A stretch of 47,996 nucleotides of DNA from positions 1-47,996 of the forward strand of contig CACXEU010000030.1 of NCBI GenBank assembly GCA_902766735.1. Direction: 5' to 3'. How positions within the stretch are numbered: the first letter of the stretch is position 1; each line of letters opens with the position of its first letter. Source of the DNA: an uncultured Lachnospiraceae bacterium. Its GTDB lineage: Bacteria > Bacillota > Clostridia > Lachnospirales > Lachnospiraceae. This document shows, one piece after another, positions 1 to 8,243 of the stretch. The notes under the pieces were generated by a model that ran no database searches, was not told the origin of the DNA, and saw nothing but the letters and a program-made list of their open reading frames with translations. Made by a program: the position numbers and the translations under genes.

Positions 1-280
1 AACTTGCTCTCTTATGTGCACCCCACAGGACAAAACACGCTTCTAGGGTGCAGTTTCATCGCAAACTTGCTCTCTTATGTGCACCCCTCAGAACAAAACA
101 CGCTTCTAGGGTGCAGTTTCGTCGCAAACTCGCTCTCTTATGTGCACCCCTCAGAACAAAACACGCTTCTAGGGTGCAGTTCCTCCACTAGTCGACTCTC
201 TCATGTGCACCCTACAGAGCAAAACATACTTCCAGAGTACAATTTCTTCACGAAAGTAGTTTACCAAAACCCCAGGTGCA
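1..280. repeat. Array 1: 63-bp units with alternating inverted 7-bp sites
   Basis: Four tandem units of exactly 63 bp, the first cut by the window edge. Each unit carries TGCACCC (17, 80, 143, 206) followed 29 bp later by its reverse complement GGGTGCA (46, 109, 172, degenerate at 235). The distance from GGGTGCA to the next TGCACCC is always 34 bp. A further AGGTGCA lies at 274. Units 2 and 3 are nearly identical; unit 4 has drifted. Because 63 is a multiple of three, one plus-strand frame stays open as a 21-residue peptide repeat, but it has no visible ribosome binding site and I read it as a by-product. The array ends about 150 bp before luxS. Its layout matches the array at 38287-38582. 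The left boundary is not visible. Function unknown. Confidence 0.85.
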
Positions 281-345
281 ATACAATGACTTGTTTTACT
301 TCGCCTCCATTCTCACATTTGCTTTGTTTCACATATCTCCCCCCC

Positions 346-375
346 TTGCGGCCTTCTCCCTTTTTGTGCTATCAT
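346..375 (+). promoter_or_regulatory. Candidate luxS promoter
   Basis: TTGCGG (346-351) and TATCAT (370-375) are separated by 18 bp, about 50 bp before the luxS start. Each box departs from consensus, so this is a weak prediction made from position and spacing only. Confidence 0.35.
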
Positions 376-425
376 CTCTCTTGAAAAGAATACGCCGTTT
401 CGTCACGGCAGATTGGAGAATTATT

Positions 426-905
426 ATGGAAAAAATTACAAGTTTTACAATAGACCATTTGAAGCTTTTACCTGGGCTTTATGTATCCAGAAAAGATCAG
501 GTGGGAGAGAATGTGATTACAACCTTTGACATTCGTATGACCCGCCCAAACTTCGAACCGGTAATGAACACTGCAGAAATTCATACCATCGAACATCTGG
601 CAGCTACCTTTTTGAGAAATCACAAAGACTATGCTGATAAGACAATTTACTTTGGTCCAATGGGTTGCCGCACCGGTTTTTATATGGTACTTGCCGGCGA
701 CTATTCTTCTAAGGATGTTCTTCCACTGGTTCAGGAAATGTATGCTTTCATGAAAGATTTTGAAGGCGAGGTTCCGGGAGCATGCGCCAAGGACTGTGGT
801 AATTATCTCGATATGAATCTCAACATGGCAAAATATATCAGCAAGAAATTTTATGAAGAAGTTCTTCAAGATATCACGGAAGAACGATTGGTATATCCGG
901 AATAA
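426..905 (+). CDS. luxS: S-ribosylhomocysteine lyase LuxS
   Basis: 159-residue LuxS. It cleaves S-ribosylhomocysteine to homocysteine and 4,5-dihydroxypentane-2,3-dione, the autoinducer-2 precursor, in the activated methyl cycle; it is cytosolic. The metal-binding HTIEH motif (H53, E56, H57) is present, with a Cys in GPMGC at C81 and the third metal ligand in the ACAKDCGN segment (C124), all matching the family. The frame is open upstream to 276, but the ATG at 426 is chosen because GGAGA lies just before it and the protein then starts at the usual family N-terminus and length. It is monocistronic, between array 1 and a terminator at 951-992. Confidence 0.97.
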   Translation: MEKITSFTIDHLKLLPGLYVSRKDQVGENVITTFDIRMTRPNFEPVMNTAEIHTIEHLAATFLRNHKDYADKTIYFGPMGCRTGFYMVLAGDYSSKDVLPLVQEMYAFMKDFEGEVPGACAKDCGNYLDMNLNMAKYISKKFYEEVLQDITEERLVYPE

Positions 906-950
906 GAAATCCAATCCATACCGGAATAGAAATCTGCTGTAAAAATGAAA

Positions 951-992
951 GAAGCAGGACGATCAGTAATCTGACCTCCTGCTTCTCTTTTT
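951..992. terminator. Terminator after luxS, probably bidirectional
   Basis: The stem GAAGCAGGA (951-959) pairs with TCCTGCTTC (977-985) and is followed by a T run on the plus strand. On the minus strand it is followed by a T-rich stretch as well, so it can also end the convergent GH18 transcript. Confidence 0.8.
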
Positions 993-1019
993 ATTATGAA
1001 ACTTATGTTTTCTCTTCTA

Positions 1020-2036
1020 CTAATTTACCTGAACAAATTTCCACTGCTGATTAGCCTGTGCGCCGTAATCCCACTGATGTACATTGCCACCTGCTGCAGT
1101 TGACCAAGCTTCTACATCTAACGCTTTATTACTGTTCTTGTTAATCAAGAATGTATAGCCGTTATCAACAGAAGTAATAAACCATCTCTGGTTATCAGTA
1201 TTATTGTTGTCCCACTGGATTGCATTGCCTCCATTATCTTTTGACCATGCATCCATATCCATTGCCTTACCGCTACCTACGTTTACTAAAACGTACGTTG
1301 AATCTCCTGCATTGAAACGTACTTCCCATTTCTGAGCTACGGTTCCGTTATCTGTCCACTGCTGGATGTTTGCACCATTGTCTTTACTTCCACCGCTAAC
1401 ATCAAGACAAAGTCCACTATTTCTGTTGACAATCTTATACTGTGCTCTCTGAACCTTGATGGATGAAACCTTGTCGTTCCAATCATTTCCTACATAAGCG
1501 GTATCTCCATTTACCACCTTTGTGGATCCACTGAAGTTATCATCTGCGTACATAATTACCTTGTATCCCCAAGGAACCTTGATGGATGAAAGGTCGTCAT
1601 TCTTGAAGCCTTTTGCCTGAAGAGACGCAAGATTGTAGTTTCCTACTCCTAAAGATGCGGAACGTCCGCCGTAGTTTGCGTCCTGGTAAATATACACATC
1701 GCCGGAACCTGTGTTTGTGTTAGAACCGGTGTTGCTTCCATTGTTGTTTCCGCTATTACTGTTTCCTGAACCGGTATGTGTATAGGTATAGCTCTGAGTG
1801 TCCTGAACATATCCGGATGTGTTACAGTATGTGAACCAGTATTTCACAGTTGCTCCGCTGCTTAATCCGTTGATGGTATAAACTGCCTTATTTCCATCCT
1901 GATTCATACGTACATTCTGCTGTGCTCCACCATTAACTGTATAGTGAATGTCTGTCCACTTAGAGTCATTCACATAGGCTGTTGCGGAAGAAGCATTCAC
2001 ATAATTGATTCCCATTCCTGAGGATGGTGTGGATGT
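1020..2036 (-). repeat. Duplicated C-terminal cassette, copy in GH18 gene
   Basis: About 1 kb encoding CBM56-like, crystallin and ricin-lectin modules. It is closely similar in DNA and protein to 3178-4197 in the neighbouring GH16 gene; the crystallin part is almost residue-identical. The linkers between modules differ in length. This indicates an intragenomic duplication fused to two different catalytic domains. Confidence 0.9.
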
Positions 2037-3062
2037 ATTTCCGGAGTTATTGTTTCCGGAGTTGTTGTTGCCGGAATTGTTATTTCCTGAATTGTTGTTT
2101 CCGGAGTTATTATTTCCGGTCTTCATTACCTGCTTAATTACATTCAATAAAGAATATGTTCCGAAAGAGTCCTGAGCCACTTCCCAAATCATAGTTCCGC
2201 CATAAGACTTGCTGTACTCTGCTTTCTTTCGGATGGTGCTCATTCCGTTGTAATAAACACCTGCTGCGTAATCCATGTCTGCATAAGCCGGATTCATTGC
2301 AACCATTTCCGCAAAAGTTTTTGCTGCGCCGCCTGCACCGTATCCATAGAAAGGAACACCGATGACAAGCTTGTCGTTGCTTACACCTCTGCTTCCGTAA
2401 TAGGAAACCATGTCATAAATCTGTGACCAAGGTGCTACTTCTCCGGTACCACTCTGATTGTAGTCATAAGACATCAGGTTTAAGAAGTCAAAATACCGGT
2501 AAGTTGAATTACTGATAGAACCGGTAAACCATGTAGAAACCGCCATAGTAAGAAGTTTTCCCTGAGATTTTAATCTACCGGAAAGTTCTGAAACCAATGC
2601 ATTGTAGTTGTTCCAGATGTTGGCATCGGTCAATTCAATGTCAATGTCGACACCGTCTAAGTTATAGGTGTTTACATAGTTCATTACCTGATTTACAAAG
2701 TTGGTTCTCTTCTGCGCTGTTCCGAAAGGATTATCGCTGGAGTCAAATCCGTTCCATCCACCGATGGCAATCATTGCCTTGGTTCCGCTGGCGTGACACT
2801 TGTTTACAATGGTCTGTACATCTCCGCCGGAAAATCCGGAAGTCAATGTACCATTGGAGTATGTCATGAATGCTAACATACAATGAGTCATTGCTGAAAA
2901 ATCAACCGAGTTGATTGCGTAAGTTCTGTAAGATGGAAAATATCCTACTACTCGTGTGCCTGCGGAAGCTGCTTTCACTTCCTGAGTCTTGCTTGTTGCC
3001 GGTGCCATCGTAGCAATCATTGCTACCGATAGTAACACGGCCATCAGTTTTTTTCTGATCAT
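1020..3062 (-). CDS. Secreted GH18 chitinase-type hydrolase with CBM56-like, crystallin and ricin-lectin modules
   Basis: Secreted multidomain glycoside hydrolase, 680 residues from the ATG at 3062. An in-frame ATG lies at 3077, but the GGAGA of that stretch is spaced 8 nt before 3062, so the inner start is preferred. Order: signal peptide (to about residue 32); GH18 barrel (about 36-315) with the catalytic DGVDIDIE motif near residues 136-143 and an LMSYDYN strand; a linker of five NNNSG repeats; a CBM56-like beta-sandwich (about 350-430); a Ser/Asn linker; a beta/gamma-crystallin domain (about 455-538); and a ricin-B/CBM13 lectin (about 540-680) with QxW repeats. GH18 enzymes cut chitin or related GlcNAc polymers; the exact substrate cannot be read from sequence. 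It follows the GH16 gene on the same strand, with a hairpin between them. Confidence 0.93.
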   Translation of the reverse strand: MIRKKLMAVLLSVAMIATMAPATSKTQEVKAASAGTRVVGYFPSYRTYAINSVDFSAMTHCMLAFMTYSNGTLTSGFSGGDVQTIVNKCHASGTKAMIAIGGWNGFDSSDNPFGTAQKRTNFVNQVMNYVNTYNLDGVDIDIELTDANIWNNYNALVSELSGRLKSQGKLLTMAVSTWFTGSISNSTYRYFDFLNLMSYDYNQSGTGEVAPWSQIYDMVSYYGSRGVSNDKLVIGVPFYGYGAGGAAKTFAEMVAMNPAYADMDYAAGVYYNGMSTIRKKAEYSKSYGGTMIWEVAQDSFGTYSLLNVIKQVMKTGNNNSGNNNSGNNNSGNNNSGNNNSGNTSTPSSGMGINYVNASSATAYVNDSKWTDIHYTVNGGAQQNVRMNQDGNKAVYTINGLSSGATVKYWFTYCNTSGYVQDTQSYTYTHTGSGNSNSGNNNGSNTGSNTNTGSGDVYIYQDANYGGRSASLGVGNYNLASLQAKGFKNDDLSSIKVPWGYKVIMYADDNFSGSTKVVNGDTAYVGNDWNDKVSSIKVQRAQYKIVNRNSGLCLDVSGGSKDNGANIQQWTDNGTVAQKWEVRFNAGDSTYVLVNVGSGKAMDMDAWSKDNGGNAIQWDNNNTDNQRWFITSVDNGYTFLINKNSNKALDVEAWSTAAGGNVHQWDYGAQANQQWKFVQVN

Positions 3063-3127
3063 TTTACTACTCTCCATTCTGTCTAAATTTTTTGCCTGTA
3101 GTTACGCTTTGCTCCCCTTATCATCAA

Positions 3128-3160
3128 GAAAGCACAGAGGAATGGTTCCCCCATGCTTTC
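3128..3160 (-). other. Intercistronic hairpin between GH16 and GH18 genes
   Basis: GAAAGCA (3128-3134) pairs with TGCTTTC (3154-3160), with a GGAA/TTCC inner stem. No T run follows on the minus strand, so it does not look like a classic terminator. It could be a processing or mRNA-stability element in a GH16-GH18 transcript. Confidence 0.45.
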
Positions 3161-3177
3161 CAAACTTCCTTAATTTT

Positions 3178-4197
3178 TTAGTTTACTCTGATAAACTGCC
3201 ACTGCTGATTTGCCTGTGCCTTGTAATCCCACTGCTGTACATTTCCACCAGCTGATGTAGACCATCCACCAACTTCAAGTCCCTTATTGCTGTATTTGTT
3301 AATTAAGAATGAATATCCGTTATCAACCGGAGTAATGAACCATCTCTGGTTATCTGTATTGTTGTTATCCCACTGAAGAGCGTTTCCGCCGTTGTCTTTA
3401 GACCATCCGCCCATATCAACTGCTTTTCCACTTCCAACATTTACTAAAACGTACGTGGAATCAGATGCATTAAAACGTACTTCAAATTTCTGAGCATTAG
3501 ATCCGTTGTCAGACCACTGCTGAATATTTGCTCCATTGTCTTTGCTTCCACCGCTAACATCAAGGCAAAGTCCGCTGTGACGGTTTTTAATCTTGTACTG
3601 TGCTCTCTGTACCTTGATAGAAGATACTTTGTCATTCCAGTCATTTCCTACATAAGAAGAATCTGCATACAATGTCTTTGTAGATCCGCTGTAGTTATCA
3701 TCAGCGTACATGATTACTTTATATCCCCAAGGAACCTTGATGGATGAAAGATCATCATTTCTGAATCCCTTTGCCTGAAGAGATGCAAGGTTGTAATTTC
3801 CTACGCCTAAAGAAGCGGAACGTCCACCGTAGTTTGCATCCTGATAAATGTAAACATCGCCTGATGCTGTGTTTGTTGAGCCGGAACTGCTTGATCCGGA
3901 ATTGTTTGATCCGGAGTTGCTTGAGCTTCCTGATTTATGTGTATATGTGTAGCTCTGAGTATCACGAACAAATCCTGAATTGTCACTGTATGTGAACCAA
4001 TACTTAACCGTTGCTCCACTGCTTAATCCGTTGATGGTATAAGTAGCCTTGCTTCCGCTCTGTGTCATACGTACATTCTGCTGTGCTCCACCATTTACTG
4101 TGTAGTGAATATCAGCCCACTTAGAATTATTTACAAATGCTGTTGCAGAAGAACCGCTTGCATAGTTCATTCCCATTCCTGAAGATGGTGTAGATGT
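3178..4197 (-). repeat. Duplicated C-terminal cassette, copy in GH16 gene
   Basis: Partner of 1020-2036. Both start at a TPSSGMG junction and end in a ricin lectin finishing in VN. The spacer between the CBM56-like and crystallin modules is the main difference. Confidence 0.9.
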
Positions 4198-5085
4198 ATT
4201 TGATCCTGAGTTGTTATTATTGTTGTTGTTATTGTTGTTGTTGTTATTATTGTTATTCTGTGAGTTACCACCATCCTGATATACACGGATGTAGTCAACC
4301 TTCATTTCCTGTGGAAGTGCACCCTCATCAATGTTGAATCCCGGCCAGTTACCACCAACTGCTACGTTCAATAACAGGAAGAATGGCTTGTGGAATTCAT
4401 CAGTATCTCCGGTGCCATTTGTAATCTGCATTACATAAACTTCTCCACCGTCTACATACATTCTGATATAATCCTTGTCCCATGACAATGCGTATGTATG
4501 GAACTGTGTAATATCGAAGTTTCCTGTAGAACGTCCGTATTCTGCATGTCCGTTTGCATTCCAATGACATGTAGCATAGGTCTTGTATTCTGCATTGATT
4601 GCTTCCATGATGTCGATTTCTCCACATGCCGGCCAACCTACGCTGCCAATGTTTTCACCGAGCATCCAGAATGCAGGCCAGATACCTGAACTTGCCGGAA
4701 GTGCTAATCTTGCTTCCACATATCCATATTTAAATGAGAACTTTCCGGCTGTTTTAATTCTTCCGGATGTATAGTTCATTCCACCGTAATTTTCTCTTTT
4801 TGCCTTAATATGTAAAGATCCGCCAGATACGTACACATTGTCCGTTCTGTTTGTGTAGTACTGTCTTTCATTATTTCCCCATCCACCGGAACCGGTGCCT
4901 GTTTCATAATTCCACTTTGATGTGTCTAATGAACTTCCATTAAATTCATCGCTCCAAATCAATTTGGAAGATGCATTTGCTGCACTTACATTTTTTACGC
5001 TAAACTGTGGAATTGCTGCTCCTAAAGCAACGACCATAGCGCAACTGGTTACGACTGATACAATTTTCTTCGTAATCTTTCTCAT
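3178..5085 (-). CDS. Secreted GH16 endo-beta-1,3-glucanase (laminarinase type) with CBM56-like, crystallin and ricin-lectin modules
   Basis: 635 residues from the ATG at 5085, which follows an AAGAAGGAGA ribosome binding site; the frame extends to 5172 without support. Order: signal peptide (about 1-35); GH16 jelly roll (about 40-270) with the catalytic EIDIME motif at residues 156-161; a run of 16 Asn as linker; then the CBM56-like, beta/gamma-crystallin and ricin-B/CBM13 modules shared with the GH18 protein. GH16 enzymes with this GEIDIME signature and a CBM56 typically hydrolyse beta-1,3-glucans such as laminarin or fungal wall glucan; CBM56 members are known to bind beta-1,3-glucan. The crystallin domain may stabilise the protein or bind Ca2+ (inference). 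It is probably the first gene of a two-gene transcript. Confidence 0.94.
   Translation of the reverse strand: MRKITKKIVSVVTSCAMVVALGAAIPQFSVKNVSAANASSKLIWSDEFNGSSLDTSKWNYETGTGSGGWGNNERQYYTNRTDNVYVSGGSLHIKAKRENYGGMNYTSGRIKTAGKFSFKYGYVEARLALPASSGIWPAFWMLGENIGSVGWPACGEIDIMEAINAEYKTYATCHWNANGHAEYGRSTGNFDITQFHTYALSWDKDYIRMYVDGGEVYVMQITNGTGDTDEFHKPFFLLLNVAVGGNWPGFNIDEGALPQEMKVDYIRVYQDGGNSQNNNNNNNNNNNNNNNNSGSNTSTPSSGMGMNYASGSSATAFVNNSKWADIHYTVNGGAQQNVRMTQSGSKATYTINGLSSGATVKYWFTYSDNSGFVRDTQSYTYTHKSGSSSNSGSNNSGSSSSGSTNTASGDVYIYQDANYGGRSASLGVGNYNLASLQAKGFRNDDLSSIKVPWGYKVIMYADDNYSGSTKTLYADSSYVGNDWNDKVSSIKVQRAQYKIKNRHSGLCLDVSGGSKDNGANIQQWSDNGSNAQKFEVRFNASDSTYVLVNVGSGKAVDMGGWSKDNGGNALQWDNNNTDNQRWFITPVDNGYSFLINKYSNKGLEVGGWSTSAGGNVQQWDYKAQANQQWQFIRVN
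4211..4258 (-). repeat. Asn-codon trinucleotide repeat (16 Asn linker)
   Basis: A run of AAT/AAC codons on the minus strand encodes a homopolymeric Asn linker between the GH16 domain and the binding cassette. Such triplet runs are prone to slippage, so linker length could vary between strains. Confidence 0.8.
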
Positions 5086-5186
5086 TTTTTTCTCCTTCTT
5101 CTCTCCTCTAGATATTTTTCTCCGCTCGTTTTTAACGTGCAAAGCAAGTATAAGAAGAATCTGACCCCTCAAAAAGTGTTAAATTT

Positions 5187-5214
5187 TTTATAATGGTTCA
5201 CTATTTTTTGAAAA
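5187..5214 (-). promoter_or_regulatory. Candidate promoter of the GH16-GH18 pair
   Basis: On the minus strand, TTTTCA (5209-5214) and TATAAA (5187-5192) are 16 bp apart, about 100 bp before the GH16 start. The boxes are weak; the region is AT-rich and no sugar-regulator operator is obvious. Confidence 0.35.
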
Positions 5215-5313
5215 CAGTTTTTGTTAACGCCTACATTCTAAATTTTGAAAGAATAAATAAAAAATGACCCCCTGCCACCTTGAAAAAATCGACACGTTTT
5301 TTAAAGTTTCATA

Positions 5314-5358
5314 AAAAAGGAGGCGTCTTACCTGTTTGGTAAAACACCTCTTCCTTTT
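5314..5358 (-). terminator. Terminator of the PFK/PAP2/Dabb operon
   Basis: A long imperfect stem with arms of the type GAAGAGGTGTTTTACC and GGTAAGACGCCTCC, read on the minus strand, is followed by a T run. It lies just downstream of the Dabb gene stop. Confidence 0.7.
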
Positions 5359-5394
5359 CTTATTTATAAAAACACTTTTATTAAATTTGTCCTG

Positions 5395-5697
5395 TTACAC
5401 TTCAAAGTCTAAACATACTCTGTTTTTTGTGTATGGACGAACCTTTCCGTCTGCCACTGCCACATGTTCCGGATGAACCGCATAGCCTTTTAATGCTGCT
5501 TCATCTTCAAAGGTGGAATCCAACATCACATCTGCATTGGATGATTCCAATCCTTTTTTATTGACCTTAATATCAATCAATCCAGGAATCTTTCCCTGAA
5601 GACTTTCCAGCCCTTCCTTGATTCCATCCTTTACATTTTCTTTTTCTTCTTCTGACAATTCATCTTTTAACTGCCATAAAATTACATGTTTAACCAT
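5395..5697 (-). CDS. Dabb-family stress-responsive A/B barrel protein
   Basis: 100 residues, a full-length single Dabb domain: MVKHVILWQLK opening strand, a helix rich in Glu/Lys, and a C-terminal strand region with HPEHVAVADGKVRPY. Family members are small dimeric alpha/beta-barrel proteins; some act in stress response and some are enzymes, so no specific reaction can be assigned. The start at 5697 has GGAGA 5 nt upstream, one base after the PAP2 stop, so it is translated as the last gene of the operon. Confidence 0.9.
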   Translation of the reverse strand: MVKHVILWQLKDELSEEEKENVKDGIKEGLESLQGKIPGLIDIKVNKKGLESSNADVMLDSTFEDEAALKGYAVHPEHVAVADGKVRPYTKNRVCLDFEV

Positions 5698-5698
5698 C

Positions 5699-6622
5699 TT
5701 ATTCTCCTTTTCTCTTTCTCATTTTAAAACAAAGCGGATACACCGCAATCATACAAAATATTATCACACCATAACGCATCACGCGAATCAACTGTGCCTG
5801 CCAGGTTATGGATTCCATAAACTCCTTAGAAAACGGAAGTTTTAAAACCTGATTCACTACCAGATACACCCCGATTCCGCCGGCAATTCGAAGAGCACCC
5901 CAAGGAATGCTTTTGGTTACTTCAAAATTTACGAATCGTTCCTCAAAAGGAATCGCCAGGAAGAATCCCAACATCACCCCTAAAGCAGTGAAATACTCGT
6001 TGGTCCTGCAATAAAAGCATCCTGTTAAGACAATCAGGAAAAGACAGGACCGAAAAAGTTTTTCCCGTTTCACCCGGCTCTGAATCCATGTTCCAAGGAA
6101 GGCAATGACATATCCTAAAATCCATCCAACAATAACATCCGTCGGATAATGAACTCCTAATGCCACTCGGGAAACTCCAACTGCCAAAGGAATTCCAACA
6201 CCGATTAGGAAGAAAATCCATTTTTCCTTTCTTATGGACAAGGTTCCAAAGGCCGTCGCTGCATTGGTTGCATGTCCACTGGGGAAGGAATATCCCTGTG
6301 CCGAAATATCATAAACCGACGCGGAAGAATCCACCGGCTTTAGACACTGGATTCCCTCATGATTAAAATATGGTCTGGTCCGAAAGACCAGGTTCTTTAG
6401 CATAGGATTGGCAATCATTGCCACGACCAAATTGACTCCTAATATTTTCGCAAGTCTTTTGTCACGACACCAATACAGATATCCCAAAATCACAACCAGA
6501 ATCGTCTTCTCTCCAAAGGTCGTTACCGCTGAGGCAATCCACACACCGATTGTCCCCATAAACTGCTGCATCCATCGGATCAATTCCGGTTCCCAGTTGA
6601 AATAAAAAACAGTTGCCATCAT
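5699..6622 (-). CDS. PAP2-family membrane phosphatase
   Basis: 307-residue polytopic membrane protein. The three-part PAP2 signature is present: a KN-x6-RPY segment, SFPSGHATNAA, and SRVALGVHYPTDVIVG with the catalytic His. These enzymes dephosphorylate lipid phosphates such as phosphatidate or undecaprenyl pyrophosphate; the substrate here is unknown. The C-terminal third adds several extra hydrophobic segments. The ribosome binding site GGAG sits within the last codons of the upstream pfkA, implying translational coupling. Confidence 0.92.
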   Translation of the reverse strand: MMATVFYFNWEPELIRWMQQFMGTIGVWIASAVTTFGEKTILVVILGYLYWCRDKRLAKILGVNLVVAMIANPMLKNLVFRTRPYFNHEGIQCLKPVDSSASVYDISAQGYSFPSGHATNAATAFGTLSIRKEKWIFFLIGVGIPLAVGVSRVALGVHYPTDVIVGWILGYVIAFLGTWIQSRVKREKLFRSCLFLIVLTGCFYCRTNEYFTALGVMLGFFLAIPFEERFVNFEVTKSIPWGALRIAGGIGVYLVVNQVLKLPFSKEFMESITWQAQLIRVMRYGVIIFCMIAVYPLCFKMRKRKGE

Positions 6623-6626
6623 AATA

Positions 6627-7601
6627 CTACTCCGCCAAACTCAAACTCAACTCATACTGGAAGGAATCCAGCTCATTGTTTGCAATCTGAAGTGCCTCAT
6701 TCAAATCATAGCTAACCAATAAGTCGTTCTTAATTGCAACAACCTGATTCTTCTTTCCCTGATTCAACAATTCTACTGCATAAGCTCCCATCAGAGACCC
6801 ATACATGCGATCCTTCGCTGTAGGGCTTCCACCGCGCTGGATATATCCAAGCACAGACACCCTGGATTCAATTCCGGTTTTCTTTCGAATCAACTCTGCC
6901 AGTTCCGGTGCATCTGTCACGCCTTCCGCAACTACCACCAGATAGCTATCGTGCCCAGCAGCATGACGCTGTTTCAAGGTCTCGATAATATGATCAAAGT
7001 TTCCATCCCACTTTTCCGGAAGGACAATGGCATCTGCCGACGCCGCCATTCCTGCCCACAATGCGATATAACCTCTTTTTCTTCCCATGACTTCCACCAC
7101 ACTGCAGCGCTCATGAGACACCGAGGAATCACGAATCCTGTCAATGGCATCCGTAGCTGTGTTTGCCGCCGTATCAAATCCCAAGGTATACTCACTACAG
7201 GACACATCCCGGTCAATGGTTCCCGGAATGCATATGGTATTGATTCCTTCCTGCTGAAAGTCGATGGCTCCACGCATAGTTCCGTCACCACCGATTGCCA
7301 CCAATGCGTCAATCTGATTTTTTCTCAGATTCTCTGCCGCTTTTTCTCTCCACTCTTTCTTCAGAAATCGTTCACTTCGACTGGAATATAGAATTGTTCC
7401 TCCCCGATTATTGATATTTCTCACATCATCAATAGTCACTGCTCTGGTTTCCCAGTCAATCAGTCCCTCGTAACCACGAAGAATTCCAATCACCTCTATC
7501 TCTGCTTTATTTGCACCATAAACCACCGCTCTGATGGCTGAATTCATTCCCGGTGCATCTCCTCCGCTGGTTAACACAGCAATTCTTTTCATTGTACCCA
7601 T
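6627..7601 (-). CDS. pfkA: 6-phosphofructokinase (ATP type)
   Basis: 324 residues, the normal length of a bacterial ATP-dependent phosphofructokinase, the committing step of glycolysis. It has the N-terminal TSGGDAPGMN loop, GGDGT (Gly rather than the Asp of PPi enzymes), the SSR site, the GTID catalytic aspartate, SHERCSVVEVMGR, AEG, and LGYIQRGGSP. Two positions depart from the common pattern: the Asn after GTID is Arg, and the His of LGHIQRGG is Tyr, both near the fructose-6-phosphate site. Two start codons (7601 and 7592) are possible; the second matches the usual MKRIAVLTSGG start. It overlaps nothing and is 24 bp after the upstream membrane gene. Confidence 0.92.
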   Translation of the reverse strand: MGTMKRIAVLTSGGDAPGMNSAIRAVVYGANKAEIEVIGILRGYEGLIDWETRAVTIDDVRNINNRGGTILYSSRSERFLKKEWREKAAENLRKNQIDALVAIGGDGTMRGAIDFQQEGINTICIPGTIDRDVSCSEYTLGFDTAANTATDAIDRIRDSSVSHERCSVVEVMGRKRGYIALWAGMAASADAIVLPEKWDGNFDHIIETLKQRHAAGHDSYLVVVAEGVTDAPELAELIRKKTGIESRVSVLGYIQRGGSPTAKDRMYGSLMGAYAVELLNQGKKNQVVAIKNDLLVSYDLNEALQIANNELDSFQYELSLSLAE

Positions 7602-7625
7602 ATTTTTCTTTTCCCGTCCATTTTT

Positions 7626-8225
7626 CTATTTTCCTAACGCTGCTTTATATTCACGTCTTTTTGCTCGAACATAGTTCATCACTTCACCGGAATATCCCAC
7701 TGCTGCATTCGGACAATAGTGTGCAATTGTCAGCAGGATATTATCCTTTGTTGCTTTTCTTCTGGCATAGACACTAATATTCACCGCTCTGCCATTGATG
7801 AGTTCCATTTTCACCGTATGACTGGTCACAATTCCATTCGTTCTATGAATGCTCTCGTAAATCGCCAGTACATCCTCTAAATCGGCCACTGCAGAAAAAT
7901 CCTTTTTCGGTGCAATGGCTCTGCCGGAAATGACAACAAAGTCATCCTGATATACTGGATTGTTCACAAGGTCATCTGCCAATTCAAATATTTTTGGGTT
8001 TTTCTTAGCATATCGGGAACCTTTTCCTTTTAGATAATCAATTCCGAAATATGACAGAATTCCTCCACAGGCAAACATCCCAACAGCGCAAATTATAATT
8101 GTCGAATCTTTTTTTTCCGTATAAACAGTACATAAAAATGCCCCACAGAGAATCAATAAAATTCCACAAAACAATAATGCAATTCCTTTTTTCTTTAATT
8201 TCTTTAATACCTTTTTGCTACCCAT
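7626..8225 (-). CDS. Membrane protein of unknown function, paralogue of the next gene upstream
   Basis: About 199 residues from the ATG at 8225 (an upstream GTG at 8231 is also possible; GGGAAAG precedes both). A basic N-terminus is followed by two hydrophobic helices (about 14-60) and a soluble C-terminal domain of about 130 residues. That domain contains LEDVLAIYES, a strand ending NGRAVNI and CPNAAVGYSGEV, which line up with LEEILWAYIS, GGKRIE and KPELLVGYSYEN in the adjacent 8244-9203 protein. The two are therefore diverged paralogues. The LEE-IL-AY ... NG ... VGYS pattern is like a PH-domain-style strand-helix fold, but I cannot name a family with confidence. Confidence 0.75.
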   Translation of the reverse strand: MGSKKVLKKLKKKGIALLFCGILLILCGAFLCTVYTEKKDSTIIICAVGMFACGGILSYFGIDYLKGKGSRYAKKNPKIFELADDLVNNPVYQDDFVVISGRAIAPKKDFSAVADLEDVLAIYESIHRTNGIVTSHTVKMELINGRAVNISVYARRKATKDNILLTIAHYCPNAAVGYSGEVMNYVRAKRREYKAALGK

Positions 8226-8243
8226 AATCACTTTCCCTTTCGT

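Noticed and set aside
1..280. CRISPR array
   Set aside because: Repeats are whole 63-bp tandem units with short inverted sites, no unique spacers between direct repeats, and no cas genes in the window.
4..384. Plus-strand open frame encoding a 21-residue peptide repeat (LSYVHPxxQN type)
   Set aside because: The 63-bp repeat is a multiple of three, so any open frame stays open. No ribosome binding site is seen and the sister array has 63-65 bp units that would break a frame.
2597..2869. Plus-strand ORF over the GH18 gene
   Set aside because: Antisense to a clear GH18 catalytic domain, with unlikely composition.
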